Source: Klebsiella quasivariicola (lineage in GTDB: Bacteria > Pseudomonadota > Gammaproteobacteria > Enterobacterales > Enterobacteriaceae). From it: a DNA stretch of 64,000 bases. A program made the translations under genes and the position numbers. The first letter of the stretch is position 1. The number at the start of each line of letters is the position of its first letter. The stretch covers positions 868,001 to 932,000 of the forward strand of contig NZ_CP022823.1 of assembly GCF_002269255.1 (NCBI RefSeq), read 5' to 3'. Below are positions 51,128-61,002 of this stretch, in pieces. The notes beneath the pieces were generated by a model. That model made no database searches, was not told the origin of the DNA, and saw nothing but the letters and a program-made list of their open reading frames with translations.

Positions 51128-51991
51128 ATGCGTTATTCACCGGAAGCCTTAACCGCCTTTGTGGAGGCGGTCGACAGCGGATCGTTCTCCGCCGCCGCCC
51201 GCCGCCTGCGCAAAAGCCAGTCGACGATCAGTACCGCCATCGCCAACCTGGAGGCTGACCTCGGCGTGACTCTCTTCGATCGGGCAACGCGCCAGCCGAC
51301 GCTGACGGCGCAGGGAGAGCAAGTGCTGAGCTATGTTAAAGCGATCCTCGCCGCCAGCGAGCGGCTGGATGAGCTGGCGGTGTCGCTGTCCGGCGAGACG
51401 GAGCCGCGGCTGACCTTTGTGCTCTCGGATACCCTGCACCCGGACGTGCTGGAAGATCTGCTGGTGCAGTTTGACCGCCGCTTCCCCCACACCGAGTTTG
51501 AGTGTTTGATTGGCGAAGATGAAGATGTCATCGATCTCCTGCAAAAAGCCCGCGCTCAGGTCGGGCTGATTGAGGCGCGGGACCGCTATCCGACCGATAT
51601 CGGCAGCACCCGCCTGCCGCTGCAGACGGCAATGGGCATTTATGTGGCCCCTGAGCATCCGCTGGCGACGCAGGGCAAGGTCGCCTGGGATGAGCTGCAG
51701 AGCTGGCGCGAGCTGCGTTTAAGCACCTTCCTGGCCAGCGCCACGGAGCCGGCAGGCGGTCAGGTCTGGTCGGCGCCGAACTACCTGCTGTTGCTCAGTA
51801 TGGCGGCGCAGGGATTCGGCTGGTGCATTTTGCCTTGCGCGCTGGTGGCGGAGTTTGCACCGCAGGGCAGGCTGGTGGCGCTTGATATTCCCGGCTGGCC
51901 GCGCTCGATTTCGGTCGACCTGCTGTGGAATAAGAAAGCGCCGCCGGGAGCGGCCGGCAGCTGGCTACGTGAGCATCTGCAGCGGCGCTAA
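51128..51991 (+). CDS. LysR-type regulator of the PACE gene
   Basis: 287 residues; winged helix in VDSGSFSAAARRLRKSQSTI, STAIANLEADLGVTLFDRAT. The 102-bp divergent gap to the PACE gene and the AceR/AceI precedent suggest it controls that gene. Effector domain follows; effector unknown. Confidence 0.92.
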   Translation: MRYSPEALTAFVEAVDSGSFSAAARRLRKSQSTISTAIANLEADLGVTLFDRATRQPTLTAQGEQVLSYVKAILAASERLDELAVSLSGETEPRLTFVLSDTLHPDVLEDLLVQFDRRFPHTEFECLIGEDEDVIDLLQKARAQVGLIEARDRYPTDIGSTRLPLQTAMGIYVAPEHPLATQGKVAWDELQSWRELRLSTFLASATEPAGGQVWSAPNYLLLLSMAAQGFGWCILPCALVAEFAPQGRLVALDIPGWPRSISVDLLWNKKAPPGAAGSWLREHLQRR

Positions 51992-52115
51992 GGTTAATGA
52001 AAGGATATTTCTTTGTGATTGGCTTCACTTTTTTTAAACAATTACAAAGTTTTTTGATAACAATTATCTAGTATATCGCTGTTTCTTTGCGCAAAAGCAT
52101 GGGCAGGGGTAGAGG

Positions 52116-53294
<1,179 letters not shown>

Positions 53295-53314
53295 CGCTCT
53301 GTCTTGATCTCCAT

Positions 53315-53338
53315 GGCCTCCTGCGGGAGGCCTTTTTT
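53315..53338 (+). terminator. Terminator of the thiolase gene
   Basis: GGCCTCC/GGAGGCC (7 bp, 4-nt loop), then TTTTTT. Confidence 0.93.
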
Positions 53339-53486
53339 ATGCGCTGCGCTTTGCCGAACCCTGCTTCTTTCTCCTGTATTTCACTCTCCCACCTGCGGAT
53401 TTATTGAGCTTCGTCACGTCTTGTTGTGCCACCTTTTTTGAAACAAATAACTACGATCTCGGTCACTAAAACAACGGTACTTAAAA

Positions 53487-53508
53487 AATAAAATAATGTT
53501 TCATAAAA
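53487..53508. promoter_or_regulatory. KdgR-like box upstream of kdgM
   Basis: AT-rich element containing AATAATGTTTCAT, matching the ...AT/GTTTCATT half of KdgR sites; 36 bp before the kdgM start. KdgR represses pectin-catabolism genes. Confidence 0.6.
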
Positions 53509-53543
53509 ACGAAATGACATTTTATTTATTGTAAGGGTACCCT

Positions 53544-54239
53544 ATGTTAAAACGATCTCTGGTGCTTGCCGCCCTCTGCGGTATGTCTTTTGCGGCAACT
53601 GCGGTAACGATAGATTTACGTCATGAATTTATTGATGGCGGAAAAAGCGATAAAAGCAATGCCGACCGCGTCGCCGTTTCCCACCGCTTTGCCAACGGCT
53701 TAGGCTTTACCGTCGAAGCCAAATGGCGTTCGGGTGGCGACAACGGGTCGCAACCCTATTCGGACGTGGTGGGGAATGGTCATGAAGACACCATCAGCTG
53801 GCGCTGGAAAGCGACGTCGAACCTGTTCCTCACCCCCGGGTTTACCATTGAGAGCAACGACAGCCGCTCGATCTACAAGCCGCACCTGCACGTGCAGTAC
53901 AGCTTCGACAGTGGCTTCTATGTTGCCGCTCGCTATCGCTATGAATACACCCGCTACCCGAACAACGCCGGCAAAGATGACGACAAAGTGAACCGCGGTG
54001 ATGCGTGGGCCGGGTTTGCCCTCGGCGACTGGCGCACAGAGCTGAACTATGTCTATGCCCGCAGCTCGGAAGGGGTGAGCCGCAACGATAACAAACCTTA
54101 CTCGCAGGAATATAACGTGAAGGTGGCCTATAAGCTGGATAACAACTGGTCGCCATATGGTGAGATTGGCAACGTCGGCGTGAATGACCGCAGCGATCGC
54201 CAGACCCGCTTCCGCGTCGGGGTGGCCTACTCATTCTGA
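53544..54239 (+). CDS. kdgM: Oligogalacturonate-specific porin, KdgM family
   Basis: 231 residues. Signal peptide to ~residue 20 (FAATA/VTIDLRHEF); then a 12-stranded small barrel with alternating aromatics (VQYSFDSGFYVAARYRYEYT) ending in the outer membrane signature FRVGVAYSF. It lets pectin oligomers cross the outer membrane. It is convergent with ogl and preceded by a KdgR-like box. Confidence 0.92.
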   Translation: MLKRSLVLAALCGMSFAATAVTIDLRHEFIDGGKSDKSNADRVAVSHRFANGLGFTVEAKWRSGGDNGSQPYSDVVGNGHEDTISWRWKATSNLFLTPGFTIESNDSRSIYKPHLHVQYSFDSGFYVAARYRYEYTRYPNNAGKDDDKVNRGDAWAGFALGDWRTELNYVYARSSEGVSRNDNKPYSQEYNVKVAYKLDNNWSPYGEIGNVGVNDRSDRQTRFRVGVAYSF

Positions 54240-54268
54240 TAAATCACCCGACCCTCATCGTTTGTTTT

Positions 54269-54296
54269 CCCCGGCGCGGTCAGTCGGGGTTTTTTA
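54269..54296 (+). terminator. Terminator of kdgM
   Basis: CCCCG/CGGGG stem followed by TTTTTT. Confidence 0.75.
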
Positions 54297-54317
54297 TGGG
54301 CGAAAAAGTGCAGGAAC

Positions 54318-54342
54318 AAAAAAGCCCTCCGCGAAGGAGGGC
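54318..54342 (-). terminator. Terminator of ogl
   Basis: GCCCTCC/GGAGGGC (7 bp, 5-nt loop); read leftward it runs into TTTTTTG. Confidence 0.9.
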
Positions 54343-54374
54343 AAGGCCAGTTACAGAAATAAGTGTGGCGTGGA

Positions 54375-55550
54375 TCAGGCGTTCAGCATTGACGGATGCT
54401 CGGGTAATTTCGCGATATAGATGGCCGGTTTACCGTCTTTATCGGAGCTGAACAAAATGGCGCTGTCGTCCGGGGTAAACGAGGGGTGCGGGTGCGTCAC
54501 CTGGCGGCTGTTGGCCACCGTCGCCCACGAGGTATCATGGCGCGCGACGCGGAAATAGCGCTTTTGCGCCACGTTAAAGACATACAGCCAGGGATCGTTA
54601 TCAATGGAATAGCTGCCGGTGTCTTTGACATCCACCGGCGTGCCTGAGCCATCGCCCACCAGCAGCGTGCCGTCGAAATTGCTCATCAGATGCGAGCAGG
54701 CCGGCATGGTCATCAGGGCTTCGTTAACGCCGCTTTCAGGATCGAAGCGATAGATGGTTCGCCCCTGCTGGCCTTTCAGATAGGAGACATAGATCAGCGC
54801 CGAACCGTCCGGCACCCAGAATTCATGGGTGCAGCTTTCGCCCGGGGCGTGCGCTTTAACTTTGCGGACGTGGCTGCCATCTTCATTAACCAGCCACATG
54901 CGGGCGTCCACCAGATCGTGCGGCCCCTCATGGCAGAAGGCGACGGTGTGGTCGTCGAAGGGACGATAGATCGGGTGTCCCAGCCAGATTTTTTCCTCAT
55001 GGATCACCTGGCTCTCCCCGCTGTGGAGGTCGACGCGCAGCAGGCGACAGTGTGGTCCTTTGTGAAAGAAGTCGTGGAAAATCTGCCAGTCGTTGAGCGG
55101 CGTCCAGTCGCGTTTCGCAATCTCAATGCCTACCAGTTTGCTGCAATCGCTGTTTGCTACCCAGGTGCCATACCCGACCCAGTCATCGCTGACGCGATAC
55201 ACTTCACGCTCGACGAGGGTGGTGAGGTTTACCTCCAGCAGCGTGCGGTCATTTTTCACGTAATAGAGCGACTTATCGTCCGGAGAGAGGAAGCCGCCGA
55301 AGGTGTTATCCCCTGCGCCTTCCGTCAGCTGGATGGCCTCGGCGCTGGCGATATTCAGCAGATAGTAGTTCCAGTGGCCGTCAAACTCGCCGGCGAACAG
55401 TAAATGGCTGCCATCGTTAAAAAAACACTTCTGATAGAAGTAGTTGCGATGACAGGTGACCTCCGGAGGGGTTAAGCGGGTAACTTCCGCTCCGGTATCC
55501 GGATCGTGGCTGACCTGATAATTCAGTTTGACCCGCATGCCTTTAGCCAT
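54375..55550 (-). CDS. ogl: Oligogalacturonate lyase
   Basis: 391 residues, the size of PL22 lyases (Dickeya Ogl 388). Seven-bladed propeller-type motifs: RLTPPEVTCHRNYFYQKCFF, DNTFGGFLSPDDKSLYYVKN, WLGHPIYRPFDDHTVAFCHE with metal-site His, and HPHPSFTPDDSAILFSSDKD. It splits unsaturated and saturated digalacturonates in the cytoplasm, giving substrates for KduI/KduD. A KdgR-like box lies 87 bp upstream. Confidence 0.94.
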   Translation of the reverse strand: MAKGMRVKLNYQVSHDPDTGAEVTRLTPPEVTCHRNYFYQKCFFNDGSHLLFAGEFDGHWNYYLLNIASAEAIQLTEGAGDNTFGGFLSPDDKSLYYVKNDRTLLEVNLTTLVEREVYRVSDDWVGYGTWVANSDCSKLVGIEIAKRDWTPLNDWQIFHDFFHKGPHCRLLRVDLHSGESQVIHEEKIWLGHPIYRPFDDHTVAFCHEGPHDLVDARMWLVNEDGSHVRKVKAHAPGESCTHEFWVPDGSALIYVSYLKGQQGRTIYRFDPESGVNEALMTMPACSHLMSNFDGTLLVGDGSGTPVDVKDTGSYSIDNDPWLYVFNVAQKRYFRVARHDTSWATVANSRQVTHPHPSFTPDDSAILFSSDKDGKPAIYIAKLPEHPSMLNA

Positions 55551-55636
55551 GTAGTGCTCCTTTCTTTCCTGCGATGCCGCTGGACCAGAGGCGTGTCGCT
55601 GAGTGATGTGTTTTAAAAGATGAGTGTTAATTTATC

Positions 55637-55654
55637 AAAACATCGTTTCATTAT
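55637..55654. promoter_or_regulatory. KdgR-like box, ogl side
   Basis: AAAACATCGTTTCATTAT; reverse-complemented it reads AATGAAACGATGTTTT, the KdgR consensus type. Confidence 0.75.
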
Positions 55655-55826
55655 TTGTGATGCTTCACGCAGTTCAGCGTAATTCCCGCATTTTCAGCGG
55701 CCTGTTGGCCTGTCTTCTGCCGTCTCTCCAGACAACCGATTGAATCATCAACCTTTTAAAATCGCTTCCGACCCGGCGCGTGCCGCCAGGTGCCTTCGCT
55801 TTTTCTTTTTTTGTAATCGCCATCAT

Positions 55827-55850
55827 AAAAAATGAAACATCGTTTTAAAT
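55827..55850. promoter_or_regulatory. KdgR-like box, kduD side
   Basis: Contains AATGAAACATCGTTTTA, a near-palindromic KdgR consensus match, 188 bp before kduD. Confidence 0.75.
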
Positions 55851-55924
55851 ATTATTGAAAATGATAGGGGGCAGGGCTAAGATGGCACCCATCAGCAAAA
55901 ACGGAACTCTGTTTTATTTTCATT

Positions 55925-56041
55925 ATGGTGGGCTATGCCCGAGAGTTCACCCCACGCTCAGCTCCGCCATCGGCGTGGGCAGGGCCGAGAGAACCTTGCC
56001 TGCAAGCTGCAGGCTCTGAACGACAAAGGAACACATTATGA
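55925..56041 (+). other. Possible 38-codon upstream frame overlapping kduD start
   Basis: ATG at 55925, stop TGA at 56039-56041, sharing ATGA with the kduD start. Proline/arginine-rich (MVGYAREFTPRSAPPSAWAG). No ribosome site precedes the ATG. It could be a leader peptide or chance. Confidence 0.25.
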
Positions 56042-56799
56042 TTCTTGATGCATTCTCCCTGCAGGGAAAAGTGGCCGTCGTGAGCGGATGCGATACCGGT
56101 CTGGGTCAGGGCATGGCCCTTGGGCTGGCGGAAGCGGGTTGCGATATTGTCGGTATCAATATCGTCGAACCGGTGGAAACCATTGAACGGGTAACGGCCC
56201 TGGGACGCCGCTTTCTCAGCCTGACCGCCGACCTGCGTCAGATCGACGGTATTCCCCGGCTGCTGGAGCGTGCGGTGGCGGAGTTCGGCCATATTGATAT
56301 TCTGGTTAACAACGCTGGCCTGATCCGCCGCGAAGACGCGCTGGCGTTTAGCGAAAAGGACTGGGACGACGTGATGAACCTCAACATCAAGAGTGTATTT
56401 TTTATGTCCCAGGCGGCGGCGAAGCACTTTATTTCCCAGGGCAGCGGCGGAAAGATCATTAACATCGCCTCCATGCTGTCATTCCAGGGCGGGATCCGCG
56501 TGCCGTCCTATACGGCATCCAAAAGCGCAGTCATGGGCGTGACCCGCCTGCTGGCGAACGAATGGGCCCAACACAATATCAACGTCAACGCCATCGCCCC
56601 GGGGTATATGGCGACCAACAATACCCAGCAGCTGCGCGCCGATGAGCAGCGTAGCAGTGAAATTCTCGACCGTATTCCCGCCGGGCGCTGGGGACTGCCG
56701 GCCGATTTGATGGGGCCAGTGGTGTTCCTGGCCTCCTCAGCCTCCGACTACATCAATGGCTACACGGTGGCGGTGGACGGCGGTTGGCTGGCGCGCTGA
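56038..56799 (+). CDS. kduD: 2-Dehydro-3-deoxy-D-gluconate 5-dehydrogenase KduD
   Basis: 253 residues, the family length. SDR motifs: SGCDTGLGQGMALGLAEAG (TGxxxGxG), LVNNAG, catalytic Ser in NIASM and YTASK (Tyr, Lys). It reduces 5-keto-4-deoxyuronate-derived 2,5-diketo-3-deoxygluconate to KDG in pectin and hexuronate breakdown. AAAGGA precedes the ATG. No kduI is next to it in this window, unlike in E. coli. Confidence 0.95.
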   Translation: MILDAFSLQGKVAVVSGCDTGLGQGMALGLAEAGCDIVGINIVEPVETIERVTALGRRFLSLTADLRQIDGIPRLLERAVAEFGHIDILVNNAGLIRREDALAFSEKDWDDVMNLNIKSVFFMSQAAAKHFISQGSGGKIINIASMLSFQGGIRVPSYTASKSAVMGVTRLLANEWAQHNINVNAIAPGYMATNNTQQLRADEQRSSEILDRIPAGRWGLPADLMGPVVFLASSASDYINGYTVAVDGGWLAR

Positions 56800-56810
56800 C
56801 CCGTTGCAAT

Positions 56811-56838
56811 GGCCGGGGCGGGGAGTCACGCTCCGGCC
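56811..56838 (+). terminator. Hairpin after kduD
   Basis: GGCCGG/CCGGCC arms with a 16-nt loop, 12 bp past the stop. No T run. Confidence 0.4.
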
Positions 56839-56996
56839 GTTTGAGTAATAATTGTCCATACCGCAAAATTCTGATCGTCCATATCCATGACCCGCCTGAT
56901 TAATGTTAGCGCCCTGTATTAGCAGGGTTATAAACTATGGGAAACGCATTTTTTGTTACTTTGAAAGTTTAATGTCCATCACAAAACCCGTCCTGC

Positions 56997-57013
56997 CAGC
57001 AATATAGTCCATA
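56997..57013. promoter_or_regulatory. AraC-type half site CAGC-N7-TCCATA before araE
   Basis: One mismatch to the E. coli consensus TAGC-N7-TCCATA, 83 bp before araE. Further TCCAT copies lie at 56855, 56878 and 56975, so a cooperative array is possible. Confidence 0.55.
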
Positions 57014-57095
57014 TCTTTGGCTTATCCTGCCTGACTAATTTATCCACCAGTCACGTACTTTCGTCTTATGTCTTACTCTGTGTGGCAGGAAAAAA

Positions 57096-58517
57096 ATGAC
57101 TTCAATCAGTAACGACTCTACATTATCGCCGCGGACGCAACGTGATACCCGGCGGATGAACTGGTTTGTTTCCATCGCCGCGGCGGTGGCGGGGTTGCTC
57201 TTTGGCCTGGATATCGGCGTGATTGCCGGGGCGCTGCCCTTTATTACCGATCACTTCACCTTATCCAGCCAGCTTCAGGAGTGGGTGGTCAGCAGCATGA
57301 TGCTGGGGGCGGCGATAGGCGCGCTGTTTAACGGCTGGCTGTCGTTCCGCCTCGGCCGTAAATACAGCCTGATGGCAGGGGCCGTGCTGTTCGTTGCCGG
57401 CTCTATCGGCTCCGCTTTCGCCGCCAGCGTGGAAGTGCTGCTGGTAGCCCGCGTGGTGTTGGGGGTAGCCGTCGGGATTGCTTCCTATACCGCGCCGCTG
57501 TATCTCTCCGAGATGGCCAGCGAGAACGTGCGCGGGAAAATGATCAGTATGTACCAGCTGATGGTGACCCTCGGCATTGTGCTGGCGTTTCTTTCCGATA
57601 CCGCCTTTAGCTACAGCGGTAACTGGCGCGCCATGTTGGGCGTGCTGGCGCTGCCGGCGGTGATCCTGATTATTCTGGTCGTCTTTTTGCCGAACAGCCC
57701 GCGCTGGCTGGCGGAGAAGGGGCGCCATATCGAAGCGGAAGAGGTGCTGCGGATGCTGCGCGATACCTCGGAAAAGGCGCGCGACGAGCTTAACGAGATC
57801 CGCGAAAGCCTGAAGCTGAAGCAGGGCGGCTGGGCGTTGTTTAAGGTCAATCGCAACGTGCGCCGGGCGGTGTTCCTGGGCATGCTGCTGCAGGCGATGC
57901 AACAGTTCACCGGCATGAATATCATCATGTACTACGCGCCGCGAATCTTTAAAATGGCGGGCTTCACGACGACTGAACAGCAGATGATCGCCACCCTGGT
58001 GGTGGGCCTGACCTTTATGTTTGCCACCTTTATCGCGGTGTTCACGGTGGATAAAGCAGGCCGTAAGCCGGCGCTGAAAATCGGCTTTAGCGTGATGGCG
58101 CTGGGCACCCTGGTGCTGGGCTACTGCCTGATGCAGTTCGACAATGGTACTGCCTCCAGCGGCCTCTCCTGGCTTTCGGTCGGCATGACCATGATGTGTA
58201 TTGCCGGGTATGCGATGAGCGCGGCGCCGGTGGTGTGGATCCTCTGCTCCGAGATCCAGCCGCTGAAATGCCGCGACTTCGGTATCACCTGCTCGACCAC
58301 CACCAACTGGGTGTCGAACATGATCATCGGCGCCACTTTCCTGACGCTGCTTGACGCGATTGGCGCCGCCGGCACCTTCTGGCTCTACACGGTGCTCAAT
58401 GTGGCCTTTATCGGCGTCACCTTCTGGCTGATCCCGGAAACCAAGAATGTCACCCTCGAGCACATTGAGCGCAACCTGATGGCGGGCGAGAAGCTGCGCA
58501 ACATCGGTAATCGTTAA
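57096..58517 (+). CDS. araE: L-arabinose:proton symporter AraE
   Basis: 473 residues, close to E. coli AraE over the whole length. MFS sugar porter motifs: FGLDIGVIAGALPFI, SFRLGRKYSLMAGA, FLPNSPRWLAEKGR, QQFTGMNIIMYYAP and PETKNVTLEHIE. It imports arabinose with a proton. Expected to be AraC- and CRP-controlled. Its stop overlaps the 3' end of the convergent LacI gene by 4 bp. Confidence 0.96.
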   Translation: MTSISNDSTLSPRTQRDTRRMNWFVSIAAAVAGLLFGLDIGVIAGALPFITDHFTLSSQLQEWVVSSMMLGAAIGALFNGWLSFRLGRKYSLMAGAVLFVAGSIGSAFAASVEVLLVARVVLGVAVGIASYTAPLYLSEMASENVRGKMISMYQLMVTLGIVLAFLSDTAFSYSGNWRAMLGVLALPAVILIILVVFLPNSPRWLAEKGRHIEAEEVLRMLRDTSEKARDELNEIRESLKLKQGGWALFKVNRNVRRAVFLGMLLQAMQQFTGMNIIMYYAPRIFKMAGFTTTEQQMIATLVVGLTFMFATFIAVFTVDKAGRKPALKIGFSVMALGTLVLGYCLMQFDNGTASSGLSWLSVGMTMMCIAGYAMSAAPVVWILCSEIQPLKCRDFGITCSTTTNWVSNMIIGATFLTLLDAIGAAGTFWLYTVLNVAFIGVTFWLIPETKNVTLEHIERNLMAGEKLRNIGNR

Positions 58518-59509
58518 TGTGAGGCGCGCGGCAACCACGGGCTGGCGACTTTACGCGTCTCCCGATGGTTGTCGCCGTGAATGATATGCAGGGCGCTCAG
58601 GCGCCCGATGTCGTAATGCGGTAGCTGCACCGTGGAGAGTGGCGGCAGAAACAGATCGCCAATGCCCACCATATTGTCGTATCCCACCACCGCCACGTCC
58701 TGTGGAATGCGTAACCCCTGGCCCAGCAGCGTCTGATAGACCATAAAGGCGATGCGATCGTTGCCGCAAATCACCGAGTCAAAGCCGGGTTTACCCTCGC
58801 GAATATGCGCCAGTACTACCCCCGGAATATCACGATAATGTTCATCGCCCTGGCCCATATACGCATGGATCAGATGGTCCGGTTCGATACCCGCCTCCCG
58901 GCAGGCGCGCTCCAGCCCCTGGCGACGGCGGATCGTCGCCAGCTGGCTGGCGGGTAAGTGCAGGCACAGCGGACGACGATAGCCCGCGCCCAGCAGGGCT
59001 TTTACCGCGTCGTACTGGCCCTGTTCATCGTCCGGGATATAGCTGGCCACCGGCTGGCTGAGGCTTTCGCAGTTGGCCAGCACGCAGGGCAGGGTCAGCA
59101 GTTTGTCCGGCAGCGGCACCTGACGCAGGCCCATAGTGGTAAAGATAATGCCGTCCGGACGGTGGGAGAGGAGCAGGTCGACCACGGCTTCCGGACTATC
59201 GTCCGAAAACATGTTGACCACAAAGCTGTTCCAGCCGTGGGCGCGGGCGGTTTCTTCGATCGAGAGGGTGATCTCCACCGAAAAGGGCGTGGTGACGGTA
59301 TCCAGCGCCAGCACGCCGATGGTGCTGGGGGTAGCACGCGCGCCGCGGATCTTCTTCGCCGACAGGTCGGGAACGTAGTTGGTCTCGGCGATGGCGGCCT
59401 GCACGCGGGCCAGTGTCTCCGGCTTGAGCCGCTCAGGGGTGTTCAGCGCCCGCGAGACGGTCATCAGAGATACATTCGCCAGTTTTGCTACATCTTTCAG
59501 GGACGCCAT
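58514..59509 (-). CDS. cscR: LacI-family repressor, CscR-like
   Basis: 331 residues from the ATG at 59509 (MASLKDVAKLANVSLMTVSR), the normal LacI-family start; 13 upstream codons are probably not translated. Hinge helix NYVPDLSAKKIRG, effector domain with TTPFSVEITLSIEETARAHG and VICGNDRIAFMVYQTLLGQG. It resembles E. coli CscR (sucrose repressor) along its length. It is divergent from the permease gene, with two 12-bp operators between them. Confidence 0.85.
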   Translation of the reverse strand: MASLKDVAKLANVSLMTVSRALNTPERLKPETLARVQAAIAETNYVPDLSAKKIRGARATPSTIGVLALDTVTTPFSVEITLSIEETARAHGWNSFVVNMFSDDSPEAVVDLLLSHRPDGIIFTTMGLRQVPLPDKLLTLPCVLANCESLSQPVASYIPDDEQGQYDAVKALLGAGYRRPLCLHLPASQLATIRRRQGLERACREAGIEPDHLIHAYMGQGDEHYRDIPGVVLAHIREGKPGFDSVICGNDRIAFMVYQTLLGQGLRIPQDVAVVGYDNMVGIGDLFLPPLSTVQLPHYDIGRLSALHIIHGDNHRETRKVASPWLPRASH

Positions 59510-59644
59510 TTTTTCCTCCGCCGTTGCTGCAGCGTACAGGCTATACAACTAAGTCGCTGATGTAAAAGAGTGAAACGATTTTCTGTTATCGCCGTCGAGA
59601 GCGTTGTCGCGGTTAATTTTTGATCGCGATCGCATCTTCATTAT

Positions 59645-59656
59645 GTTAACGTTAAC
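59645..59656. promoter_or_regulatory. LacI-type operator 1, GTTAACGTTAAC
   Basis: Perfect 12-bp palindrome with the central CG of LacI/GalR-family sites, in the repressor/permease gap. Confidence 0.75.
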
Positions 59657-59659
59657 TTT

Positions 59660-59675
59660 TGTGATTAACATCATG
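59660..59675. promoter_or_regulatory. CRP-like site TGTGA-N6-TCATG
   Basis: The left half matches CRP consensus fully, the right half 3 of 5. It lies between the two operators, where CRP activation of the permease promoter would be expected. Confidence 0.45.
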
Positions 59676-59708
59676 TATCGCAGCAAATCCCCCTGCGTTT
59701 TGTTTTTT

Positions 59709-59720
59709 GTTAACGTTACC
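59709..59720. promoter_or_regulatory. LacI-type operator 2, GTTAACGTTACC
   Basis: Differs from operator 1 at one base; the centres are 64 bp apart, about six helical turns, so looping by a tetramer or dimer pair is possible. Confidence 0.7.
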
Positions 59721-59750
59721 ATAATCGCATTCCTCTAACACGAGAATGTC

Positions 59751-60992
59751 ATGATGAAAGCGCATCACTCACACAGCTATCCCTTGCTCAGTGCCTTACT
59801 GTTTTTCTTTTTCGTGACCTGGTCGTCATCCGGCTCCCTGCTCTCCATCTGGCTTCACCAGGAGGTAGGGCTGAAAGCGGGCGATACCGGCTTCATTTAC
59901 GCCGTCTTGTCGGTTTCCGCGCTGTTTGCGCAAGTTTGCTATGGCTTTATCCAGGACAAGCTGGGGCTGCGCAAACATCTGCTCTGGTATATCACCGCGC
60001 TGCTGATCCTCTCCGGTCCGGCGTATCTGCTGTTCGGCTACCTGCTGAAAATCAACGTCCTGCTGGGCAGCATCTTCGGTGGGATCTACATCGGCCTGAC
60101 CTTTAACGGCGGTATCGGCGTGCTGGAATCCTATACCGAGCGCGTGGCGCGTCAGAGCCAGTTTGAATTCGGCAGGGCGCGGATGTGGGGATCGCTGGGC
60201 TGGGCGGTGGCTACTTTCTTCGCCGGTCTGCTGTTTAACATTAACCCGCAGCTTAACTTCCTCGTCGCCAGTTGTTCCGGGCTGGTGTTCTTTATCCTGC
60301 TGGCGCGGCTGCGGGTCTCCTCGGCGCCGCATGCGATGCAGGAGGCGGTATCGGGCGGTAAGGTGACGCTGGAAGATGCGCTGCGCCTGCTGACGCTGCC
60401 GCGGTTCTGGGCGCTGGTCTTTTTCGTCATCGGCACCTGCATCTACGGCGTCTATGATCAGCAGTTCCCGGTCTATTTCTCATCGCAGTTCGCGACCCTG
60501 CAGCAAGGCAATGAGATGTATGGTTATCTCAACTCCTTCCAGGTGTTCCTCGAGGCGGCCGGCATGTTCTGCGCGCCGTGGCTGGTGAACCGCATCGGCG
60601 CCAAAAACGGCCTGATTTTCGCCGGGATGGTGATGGCGATGCGCATGGTGGCCTCCGGCCTGGTGGAGGGGCCGCTACTGATCTCTATTACTAAGCTGCT
60701 GCACGCGGTGGAGCTGCCGATACTGCTGGTGGCTATCTTTAAGTACAACAGCCTCAACTTCGATAAACGCCTCTCTTCCACCCTCTATCTGGTGGGTTTC
60801 GCCTGCACCAGCTCGATCATTGCCAGCATTTTGTCGCCGCTGGCGGGCTACAGCTATGAAAAATATGGCTTCGCTCAGTCCTATCTGATCATGGGCCTGC
60901 TGGTGTTCTGCACCACCTTTATCTCCATCTTCTTGTTGCGCTCCGGTAAATCCTCCGCCGATCCGCTGGTGTCGCAACCGACTGCTATCTGA
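59751..60992 (+). CDS. cscB: Sucrose/oligosaccharide:proton symporter, CscB-like (LacY family)
   Basis: 413 residues, 12 membrane segments. LacY/CscB/RafB family pattern: FYGIVQDKLG-like GFIQDKLGLRKHLLWYIT, EFGRARMWGSLGWAVATFFA and YGYLNSFQVFLEAAGMFCAP, tail ending SQPTAI. Most like E. coli CscB. Imports sucrose or a related fructoside. First gene of a rightward operon; GH32 hydrolase 10 bp downstream. Confidence 0.85.
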   Translation: MMKAHHSHSYPLLSALLFFFFVTWSSSGSLLSIWLHQEVGLKAGDTGFIYAVLSVSALFAQVCYGFIQDKLGLRKHLLWYITALLILSGPAYLLFGYLLKINVLLGSIFGGIYIGLTFNGGIGVLESYTERVARQSQFEFGRARMWGSLGWAVATFFAGLLFNINPQLNFLVASCSGLVFFILLARLRVSSAPHAMQEAVSGGKVTLEDALRLLTLPRFWALVFFVIGTCIYGVYDQQFPVYFSSQFATLQQGNEMYGYLNSFQVFLEAAGMFCAPWLVNRIGAKNGLIFAGMVMAMRMVASGLVEGPLLISITKLLHAVELPILLVAIFKYNSLNFDKRLSSTLYLVGFACTSSIIASILSPLAGYSYEKYGFAQSYLIMGLLVFCTTFISIFLLRSGKSSADPLVSQPTAI

Positions 60993-61002
60993 ATCAAAAA
61001 GA

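Larger units (their letters stand above)
55551..56037. other. Divergent ogl/kduD regulatory region
   Basis: 487 bp containing two KdgR-like boxes (55637-55654 and 55827-55850), a structured leader before kduD with hairpins CCCACGC/GCGTGGG (55951-55957 and 55973-55979) and GCCTGCA/TGCAGGC (55998-56014), and a 38-codon open frame (55925-56041) that overlaps the kduD start. Confidence 0.6.

Noticed and set aside
57261..58538. 425-codon leftward open frame opposite araE
   Set aside because: Antisense to a clearly conserved gene; His/Gln/Arg-rich with no domain.
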